From Akkermansiaceae bacterium UBA4145 (GTDB taxonomy: Bacteria; Verrucomicrobiota; Verrucomicrobiia; Verrucomicrobiales; Akkermansiaceae): 11,534 nucleotides of DNA. The notes under the pieces were generated by a model. It saw only the letters and a program-made list of their open reading frames with translations, was not told the origin of the DNA and searched no databases. The stretch spans positions 37,378 to 48,911 of the forward strand of contig DFWB01000224.1 of NCBI GenBank assembly GCA_002380675.1. Direction: 5' to 3'. Every line of letters starts with the position of its first letter. The stretch's first letter is position 1. Below are positions 6,289 through 11,534 of this stretch, one piece after another. A program made the position numbers and the translations under genes.

Positions 6289-7977
6289 ATGAATAAACAA
6301 AAGATCCGTAAGTACCAGCCCTTTCCTGAAGTTGGGCTAGCGGACCGCCAATGGCCCGACCAGACAATTACTGCGGCTCCAGTTTGGTGTTCCGTGGATC
6401 TGAGGGACGGCAACCAGTCCCTCCCGGTGCCGATGAGCGTGGAGGAAAAGCTCGAGATGTTTGATCTGTTGGTAGAAGTCGGATTTACCCAGATAGAAGT
6501 AGGGTTTCCCTCGGCCTCGGAGACCGAATTCAATTTCCTTCGACGGCTTATCGATGAAGACCTGATTCCGGAGGGGGTCAAGATTCAGGTTCTCGTACAG
6601 GCTCGAGAACATCTGATTCGGCGAACATTTGAGGCGATTGATGGGGTAAAGAATACGATTGTCCACATGTACAACTCGACATCCCCCTTGCAAAGGCGGA
6701 TCACATTCGGGGATGCCAGCCGTGAGGATATCAGGCAAATGGCCGTTGACGGAGCGATGATGGTCAGGGAGTTGATCCCAACTGTGCCGGGCACCAATGT
6801 AGACCTCGAATATTCCCCGGAATCGTTTTCAGATACAGAGCTTGGGTTCGCGCTCGAGGTGTGTGAGGCGGTTATGGACGTATGGCAGCCGACACCTGTT
6901 AAGCCGGTCATTCTGAATCTCCCTGCAACGGTTGAGTGGACCACCCCAAACGTTCATGCAGATCAGATCGAGTGGTTTTGTCGGAACGTGAAGGAGAGGG
7001 AAAGTGTCCAGATTTCTCTTCATACGCACAACGACAGAGGAACTGGAATCGCAGCCACTGAGCTCGGTCTTTTGGCGGGAGCAGACCGGGTCGAGGGCAC
7101 ACTGTTCGGTAACGGAGAGCGAACCGGGAATCTGGATATCGTGGTCGCGGCACTGAACATGAACAGTCATGGGATCGAAACTGGCCTTGATTTTACTGAT
7201 TTGCCCAGAATCAGGGAAGTTTATGAGCGCACCACGCGAATGGAGGTTCCTGATCGCCAGCCCTATGCTGGAGAGCTCGTTTTTACCGCCTTTTCTGGCA
7301 GTCATCAGGATGCGATCAAGAAGGGATTCGACAGGCGGAAGAGTGATATTGCGGAGGCGAGTGAAGAAGTCATAAAATGGGGAGTACCCTACCTGACGAT
7401 CGACCCTGAAGACATTGGCCGGAGTTATGAGGCGATCATTCGAATCAATTCGCAGTCAGGGAAGGGAGGAGTGGCTTATATTCTCGATCGCGAATACGGG
7501 TTTGACCTTCCCAAAACGATGCATCCGCAAGTCGGCAAGCAAGTCTATGATTTAGCGGACCAGCTTGGCAGAGAGCTGAATCCTGCGGAGGTGAAGGATG
7601 CGTTCTTCCGGTATTTTGCCAATGTGGCGAAGCCCCTTCAAGTCGTCAGTTACGAGCTCGAACAGGAGCCTGGTCAGCGGGGCACGGTCAGTTGTCGTGC
7701 TGAGGTCCTTCTTGATGATGAGTCGAGAATCATCGCCGGACGTGGGAATGGCCCGATTAATGCCCTTGTCCATGCTCTTGAGGAAGACGGGAAGAAGGAC
7801 TTCGTTCTCACCGACTACCGGTCTCATTCTCTTCGGGATGGGTCCAGCTCTGACGCGGCAGCCTACGTGCAACTGAAACATGATGATGGCCGCCTGATCT
7901 GGGGCGCGGGGATTGACCCGTCGATTGAAATGGCAGGTCTTCAGGCTCTGGTCAGCGCTTGGAATCTCCTCCGGTAA
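6289..7977 (+). CDS. leuA: 2-isopropylmalate synthase, long form
   Basis: Catalyses the first committed step of leucine synthesis: acetyl-CoA plus 2-oxoisovalerate gives 2-isopropylmalate, in the cytoplasm. From ATG 6289 the protein is 562 residues. The TIM-barrel catalytic domain carries LRDGNQSL at residues 38-45, VEVGFTQIEVGFPSAS at 62-77, the metal-binding HTHNDRGTG at 245-253 and NGERTGN at 275-281. Residues about 385-425 form the linker (SGKGGVAYILDREYGFDLPK). The C-terminal LeuA-dimer regulatory domain (about 440-562) has the GRGNGPINALVHAL motif at 484-497, where leucine feedback inhibition acts in the family. LRDGNQ rather than LRDGEQ, and the extra N-terminal segment, identify the longer LeuA group also found in actinobacteria and yeast. 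The frame extends to TTG 6241, but the added residues do not look homologous. No leuB/C/D neighbours are present. Confidence 0.95.
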   Translation: MNKQKIRKYQPFPEVGLADRQWPDQTITAAPVWCSVDLRDGNQSLPVPMSVEEKLEMFDLLVEVGFTQIEVGFPSASETEFNFLRRLIDEDLIPEGVKIQVLVQAREHLIRRTFEAIDGVKNTIVHMYNSTSPLQRRITFGDASREDIRQMAVDGAMMVRELIPTVPGTNVDLEYSPESFSDTELGFALEVCEAVMDVWQPTPVKPVILNLPATVEWTTPNVHADQIEWFCRNVKERESVQISLHTHNDRGTGIAATELGLLAGADRVEGTLFGNGERTGNLDIVVAALNMNSHGIETGLDFTDLPRIREVYERTTRMEVPDRQPYAGELVFTAFSGSHQDAIKKGFDRRKSDIAEASEEVIKWGVPYLTIDPEDIGRSYEAIIRINSQSGKGGVAYILDREYGFDLPKTMHPQVGKQVYDLADQLGRELNPAEVKDAFFRYFANVAKPLQVVSYELEQEPGQRGTVSCRAEVLLDDESRIIAGRGNGPINALVHALEEDGKKDFVLTDYRSHSLRDGSSSDAAAYVQLKHDDGRLIWGAGIDPSIEMAGLQALVSAWNLLR

Positions 7978-8000
7978 GGGGCCTGTGAGGCCTGTTTACC
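7973..8000. terminator. Hairpin spanning both convergent stop codons
   Basis: GGTAA at 7973-7977 pairs with TTACC at 7996-8000, and GGCCT at 7980-7984 pairs with AGGCC at 7988-7992 around a GTG loop, with a small internal loop between the two stems. The arms include the leuA TAA (7975-7977) and, on the other strand, the TAA of the uracil-DNA glycosylase gene (7996-7998). The symmetrical location between convergent genes suits a bidirectional terminator or mRNA 3' end. There is no U-run on either side, so intrinsic termination is uncertain. Confidence 0.4.
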
Positions 8001-8799
8001 AGATTCCAAGCTCCTGGAGCTGGCTCTTTGCTGTCCCAGCCCAGTCCCTGTTCGCGGCGGGCGAGGCAGGGCTTGGGTGCAGAATTCTTCCTACGGTGGG
8101 CACGGGATCTATTCTCTCTGCGATTCCAGCCAATTGCTTCTGAGCGTAGGCGCCAACTCCGACCAGATATTTAGGCTTGAGCAGGGCGATGACAGTTTCG
8201 AGATGGTCCAGGCAGGCCTTGTCGACGGGTTTCATTGCCTCTACCGGGATCTTGTCAGGAGTGAGATTGGCCCCGGTTTCCTTCATCCAGACAAGTGGGC
8301 AGTAATTGGCTACGAAGTGGGTTTCAAAGAATTTATCCGGATCCGGGAAACGTTCTGCGAAAAGCCCCCAGAGACGGCGCCCACTCACCTCCGACCGCTC
8401 ACAAGAAAATCCAGTGATCGGGCGCTTGGGGTGTTCAGGGTCTGGCTTTCCGACGTGTCCAGAGATGCCCATCCAGTCCCGGACCGCAGGGATCTCACCA
8501 AAGGGCACGCCCGTTTGCGCCATCCCAAAGGGCCCTGGGTTCATTCCCAGGAGAAGCACGCTTTTTTGGCCTTGGCCGAAACGCTCAAGATAATCGCAAT
8601 GCCGCTCCCAGGCGTATTCAAGGGGGTTGTAGGTATGTGTAACAGGGTCGGAAAATGTGAGGGGTCGCAGGGCCCTGCGGAGCTGGTCAGCAGCATGGAT
8701 GAGGGGTGACACATGGTTGAGATTGGGGGGTCCCCGGAAGAAGTCGAGAGAAGATACGATGTTCAGCGGCCAGCATTTTGGGGGCGCATACTGGTGCAT
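7996..8799 (-). CDS. SMUG1-family uracil-DNA glycosylase
   Basis: Removes uracil and oxidised pyrimidines such as 5-hydroxymethyluracil from DNA to start base-excision repair. The 267-residue product (from ATG 8799) carries the SMUG1 active-site blocks: GMNPGPFGMAQTGVPFGE at residues 85-102, with the Asn that orients the catalytic water at 87, EHPKRPITGFSC at 122-133 next to SEVSGRRLWG, FVANYCPLVW at 162-171, and HPSPASPAANRDW at 241-253, the DNA-intercalating His loop. Its similarity to vertebrate SMUG1 in these blocks is striking, and length is almost the same (human about 270). The N-terminal 30 residues are not conserved and no ribosome site precedes ATG 8799; a GTG at 8712 giving about 238 residues is a credible alternative start. 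It is convergent with leuA and divergent from the esterase gene. Confidence 0.93.
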   Translation of the reverse strand: MHQYAPPKCWPLNIVSSLDFFRGPPNLNHVSPLIHAADQLRRALRPLTFSDPVTHTYNPLEYAWERHCDYLERFGQGQKSVLLLGMNPGPFGMAQTGVPFGEIPAVRDWMGISGHVGKPDPEHPKRPITGFSCERSEVSGRRLWGLFAERFPDPDKFFETHFVANYCPLVWMKETGANLTPDKIPVEAMKPVDKACLDHLETVIALLKPKYLVGVGAYAQKQLAGIAERIDPVPTVGRILHPSPASPAANRDWAGTAKSQLQELGIW

Positions 8800-8871
8800 G
8801 ATAGCGTAATTGTATCGGCTACAACCAAGAGTGCTGGGTAATCTGCTCCAGTCTGATGGGGCTACTTTCGA

Positions 8872-10617
8872 ATGAGGCCAGTCTCATATAAAACCGTTTT
8901 GAAAGCCAAGACCCCCAACCTCTTCTCCGCGATGTGCATTTTCCAATTTCTCTGTTCTACAACAAAATTCAGCCTCTGCGCGGTCTTGATGCTGGTCAGC
9001 TCCGGAGCTGATGCTGGTCAGCAATTACAAATGCCAAATATATTTGGTGACCAAATGGTTCTTCAAAGAGATAAGCCTATTCGGATCTGGGGCCGGGCGG
9101 AGGCAGACAATGCCATCACGGTTTCCTTTGCCGGGAATAGCCGAACAGCTACCGCCGATCGTGAGGGAAAGTGGGAGGTCGCGTTAGCACCTATGCCGGC
9201 CCAGTCTTCCGGTCAGGCCCTCACCGTGAAAAGTGCAGAGGAGACTCTCGTCTTCGAGGATGTCCTTGTGGGAGATGTTTGGCTCTGTAGTGGGCAGAGC
9301 AACATGGAGTGGAGGTTGCGGAGCTCTCGTGATGCGGACTTGGAAATTCCCTCTTCGAACTCTCCGGGTCTCCGTTATCTCCGGATTCGGCCCGAGGGTT
9401 CGCCCGAACCACGAGAGAATTTCCCAAGGGAGAAGGGGGATGGAGTCTGGCTGCAGTGTAATCCGGAGACGGCAGGAGATTGTTCCGGGGTCGCCTATTT
9501 CTTCGGGCAGCGTTTGCATCGTCACCTGAACGTTCCGATTGGGCTTATTAACGCGGCATGGGGAGGTACGATGGCTCAGCACTGGGTGACCCGGAAGACT
9601 CTGGAGACCTTGCCTGCCGTAAAATCCTATCTGGAGGCCTATGATGAGAAGTGCCGGCAATGGGTGGCAGAGGGTGGGGAGCAGGGAGCCTCCGAGCGCT
9701 TTGCTCTAGCCCAAAAGCAATGGGAAGCTCTGGCCGAGAAGGCCCGGGATCGGGGCGAGAAGGATCCGCCCAATCGACCGAACCGCAGAAATTACCAGAA
9801 TCCGGCGGAGGGTCGTATTCCGGCTGGTCCGCTCAATGCGATGATCATGCCGATCGCGGGTCTCAGTCTCAGGGGGGTGCTTTTCTATCAGGGAGAAAAT
9901 AATTCCTTCGGAGATGCTTGGATTCCTTTTCGCGAAACCTTCCCTGCGGTGATCTCCGACTGGCGGAGAATTTTTCGGAACGACGAGTTACCTTTCGGCA
10001 TCATTCAGATTGCTGGCTGGAGCACCCGTCGTTCCATGACCTACGACATGAATCATCATACCAATATCGTCCGGGAGGTGCAGTTCAACACATGGCGCTC
10101 TTCGGCGAATACCGGGTTAATTGTCAGTTTTGACGCAAACAGCAACAGTAGTATTCATCCAGGGAGAAAATCTCCGGTGGGGGATCGGGCGGCTCGCTGG
10201 GCTCTCTCAGAGGTTCATGGAGCGATGGATGCTACCCGGGGAAAACCGTTGCAGTGGCATGGGCCGGTCTACAAATCCATGGAAAAGGAAAAGGACAGGA
10301 TCCGCATCACCTTTGAGGAGGGCAGCGATCAGGGGCTCCGACTTGAGCGCGCTGATGCCCGGGGATTCTACATTGCAGGGGAGGACCGGATTTTTCACCA
10401 TGCTGACGCTAGGGTGCTTGGTGGCAGGGATGTTCCTTCGGTGGTAGAGGTCTGGTCTGATGATGTTCCCTCCCCTGTTGCCGTACGATATGCTTGGTCG
10501 AATCTCCCTCTGGGGTCCTTGATGAATGGAAAGGAGCTTCCTGCCTACCCCTTCCGCACGGATAAGTGGCCTCTGAAGCCTCATTACGGGGAGGCGCTTT
10601 ATGAGGTGTCTCCGTGA
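8872..10617 (+). CDS. Secreted sialate O-acetylesterase-family (SASA) carbohydrate esterase
   Basis: SGNH/GDSL-type carbohydrate esterase that removes O-acetyl groups from sugars; the family name comes from sialate, but bacterial members next to pectinases usually act on plant or algal polysaccharides. Of 581 residues, the first about 48 hold an export signal with a long N-region and hydrophobic core (FSLCAVLMLVSSGADAG). Residues about 50-130 form the N-terminal beta domain (MPNIFGDQMVLQRDKPIRIW). The catalytic domain starts at GDVWLCSGQSNMEW (134-147, nucleophile Ser143), with AAWGGT at 228-233, FYQGENN at 338-344 and IHPGRKSPVGDRAARWAL at 428-445 containing the putative catalytic His429. 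A charged helical insert (about 255-300) is usual in the family. Relatives commonly read DIHP; here it is SIHP, with D421 nearby. ATG 8932 is a possible alternative start. The gene overlaps the following pectate lyase gene. Confidence 0.9.
   Translation: MRPVSYKTVLKAKTPNLFSAMCIFQFLCSTTKFSLCAVLMLVSSGADAGQQLQMPNIFGDQMVLQRDKPIRIWGRAEADNAITVSFAGNSRTATADREGKWEVALAPMPAQSSGQALTVKSAEETLVFEDVLVGDVWLCSGQSNMEWRLRSSRDADLEIPSSNSPGLRYLRIRPEGSPEPRENFPREKGDGVWLQCNPETAGDCSGVAYFFGQRLHRHLNVPIGLINAAWGGTMAQHWVTRKTLETLPAVKSYLEAYDEKCRQWVAEGGEQGASERFALAQKQWEALAEKARDRGEKDPPNRPNRRNYQNPAEGRIPAGPLNAMIMPIAGLSLRGVLFYQGENNSFGDAWIPFRETFPAVISDWRRIFRNDELPFGIIQIAGWSTRRSMTYDMNHHTNIVREVQFNTWRSSANTGLIVSFDANSNSSIHPGRKSPVGDRAARWALSEVHGAMDATRGKPLQWHGPVYKSMEKEKDRIRITFEEGSDQGLRLERADARGFYIAGEDRIFHHADARVLGGRDVPSVVEVWSDDVPSPVAVRYAWSNLPLGSLMNGKELPAYPFRTDKWPLKPHYGEALYEVSP
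8987..9022 (+). repeat. 14-bp direct repeat within a signal-peptide region
   Basis: TGATGCTGGTCAGC occurs at 8987-9000 and again at 9009-9022, separated by 8 bp. The copies are 22 bp apart and so are read in different frames (LMLVS in the first, ADAGQ in the second). They cover the hydrophobic core end and cleavage region of the esterase signal peptide. Probably a local duplication remnant; replication slippage between the copies would shift the frame. Confidence 0.6.
10588..10594 (+). promoter_or_regulatory. Shine-Dalgarno for the pectate lyase gene
   Basis: GGGGAGG lies 6 nt before ATG 10601, the best ribosome binding site in the window, and sits inside the last codons of the esterase gene. 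It supports ATG 10601 as the start over the internal GTG at 10643 and implies translational coupling of the two genes. Confidence 0.6.
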
Positions 10618-11534
10618 GGCGAAGATTGAAAGCAGACCAGGCGTGAGACGGACTCTTCTAATAATCGTCGGACTCTGGTCATGTGCATGTGCAGAAGATG
10701 CGCCGGTCTTGGAAACGGTTCTCGCGTATCAGCGTCATTCCGGGGGTTGGCCGAAGAACTATGACCGGAAGAGAATCCTGACCACGAGCGAGCACCGGAA
10801 ACTCCAGAAACAACGCGCGCAAGCAGACACAACCATCGATAACGGGGCAACCTATACCGAAATTCGTCTGCTCGCTGCAGCCTTCGACGCCTCAGGAGAG
10901 CCCAAGCTTAAATTTGCAGCGCTAAGGGGTATTGACTACCTGCTAAAGGGTCAGCTGGACAACGGGGGTTGGCCCCAGAAATTTCCTGGGGGTCGGGGCT
11001 ATGCCCGGGAGGTGACCTTCAATGACAATGCGATGGTTGGGGTGATGAACCTCCTCAAGGACATCGCTGATAACAATCTGCCCTTCGACTTTGTTCCCTC
11101 TTCTGTGCGGGGACGGTCAGCAAGCGCAGTGAAGCGGGGAATCTCCTGTGTCTTAAAGAGCCAGATTCTGGTCGATGGGGCTCCCGCCAGTTGGTGTGCC
11201 CAGCATGACCGTCATACTCTTGCGCCCTGTCGCGGCAGATCCTATGAGCTCCCTTCCCTCAGCGGCAGCGAATCGGTTGGGATTGTCCGCTTCCTTATGC
11301 GGATTGAGAAACCGGACCCCAATGTGAGGCGGGCCATCGAGGGAGCGATTGCATGGTTCAAGCGCGTAGAATTACGAGGTATTCGCCTCGAGCGAAAGAT
11401 CGAGGGAATTCACCCGGGAGGTTTTGATACCGTCGTTGTAAGGGATCTGGGCGCCCCCCCACTTTGGGCCCGGTTCTATGATTTGCACACGAACAAGCCC
11501 ATCTTTTCGGGTCGCGATGGTGTCCCGAGAGCGA
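10601..11534 (+). CDS. Secreted pectate lyase, family PL10, 3' end outside window
   Basis: Cleaves polygalacturonate by calcium-dependent beta-elimination outside the cytoplasm. The frame is open to the window end, giving 311 residues. Residues 1-31 are an export signal (basic GVRRTLLIIVGLWSCACA, with a cysteine pair near the cleavage site that could suggest a lipoprotein). PL10 landmarks follow in order: YQRHSGGWPKNYD at 43-55, TTIDNGATYTEIRLL at 77-91, GIDYLLKGQLDNGGWPQ at 110-126, TFNDNAMVGVMNLL at 139-152, SWCAQHD at 197-203, RSYELPSLSGSESVGIVRFL at 213-232, HPGGFDTVVV at 271-280, and PPLWARFYDLHTNKPIFSGR at 286-305. Only the short end after FSGRDGV is missing. Its start overlaps the esterase gene by 17 bp. 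GTG 10643 would give a more usual signal peptide but has a poorer ribosome site. Confidence 0.93.
   Translation, partial: MRCLREAKIESRPGVRRTLLIIVGLWSCACAEDAPVLETVLAYQRHSGGWPKNYDRKRILTTSEHRKLQKQRAQADTTIDNGATYTEIRLLAAAFDASGEPKLKFAALRGIDYLLKGQLDNGGWPQKFPGGRGYAREVTFNDNAMVGVMNLLKDIADNNLPFDFVPSSVRGRSASAVKRGISCVLKSQILVDGAPASWCAQHDRHTLAPCRGRSYELPSLSGSESVGIVRFLMRIEKPDPNVRRAIEGAIAWFKRVELRGIRLERKIEGIHPGGFDTVVVRDLGAPPLWARFYDLHTNKPIFSGRDGVPRA

Noticed and set aside
6049..6300. An 83-codon minus-strand open frame in the larE-leuA gap
   Set aside because: It overlaps the leuA start, reads through the self-complementary region and has an arginine-rich composition without protein-like features.
8077..8709. 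A 210-codon plus-strand open frame opposite the SMUG1 gene
   Set aside because: Fully antisense to a gene with strong active-site conservation; its translation matches no family.
8804..8815. TACAAT on the minus strand as a -10 box for the SMUG1 gene
   Set aside because: No -35 at acceptable spacing, and transcription would begin almost at the ATG; could indicate a leaderless mRNA or a later start, but too weak to list.

Overview
The window is about 11.5 kb of moderately GC-rich bacterial DNA with tightly packed genes on both strands. Several things together suggest a marine or polysaccharide-degrading member of the Verrucomicrobiota (Opitutae/Puniceicoccales-like): paired periplasmic TPR proteins, a secreted SASA-type O-acetylesterase next to a PL10 pectate lyase, a SMUG1-type uracil-DNA glycosylase, a lone RelE-fold gene, and few recognisable Shine-Dalgarno sites. 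This assignment is an inference from gene content; there is no rRNA or marker gene to prove it.

Layout. (1) 1-2613, plus strand: the 3' part of a large TPR-repeat protein, then a secreted protein with its own TPR-like repeats, probably one envelope-associated transcription unit. (2) 2687-5935, minus strand: larE-larB-larC, the complete set of maturation genes for the nickel-pincer nucleotide (NPN) cofactor, followed by a RelE/ParE-fold gene without an antitoxin. The cofactor genes are tightly packed (larE/larB overlap by ATGA; larB and larC are 38 nt apart or overlap, depending on the larC start). The apo-enzyme that would use the cofactor (LarA family) is not in the window. (3) 5936-6288: a 350-base divergent gap between larE and leuA. 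It holds an 18-bp perfect palindrome against the larE start, a 145-nt stretch with several long-range complementary helices, and a possible leuA promoter. (4) 6289-7977, plus: leuA, the long (LeuA-dimer) form of 2-isopropylmalate synthase, alone without other leucine genes. (5) 7996-8799, minus: SMUG1 uracil-DNA glycosylase, convergent with leuA. The two stop codons are 18 bp apart and pair with each other in a hairpin. (6) 8872-11534, plus: a secreted sialate-O-acetylesterase-family protein and a translationally coupled PL10 pectate lyase cut by the window end, a small pectin-degradation unit.

How the parts work together: LarB carboxylates nicotinic acid adenine dinucleotide and hydrolyses the phosphoanhydride, LarE adds sulfur to both carboxylates, and LarC inserts nickel. 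The esterase probably removes acetyl groups that would block the lyase on pectic homogalacturonan. LeuA and SMUG1 are housekeeping genes. No mobile element, CRISPR array, tRNA or rRNA was seen. The least explained pieces are the structured larE-leuA gap and its palindrome; the most specific functional prediction is that this LarE carries three active-site cysteines, as in the iron-sulfur type rather than the self-sacrificing type.
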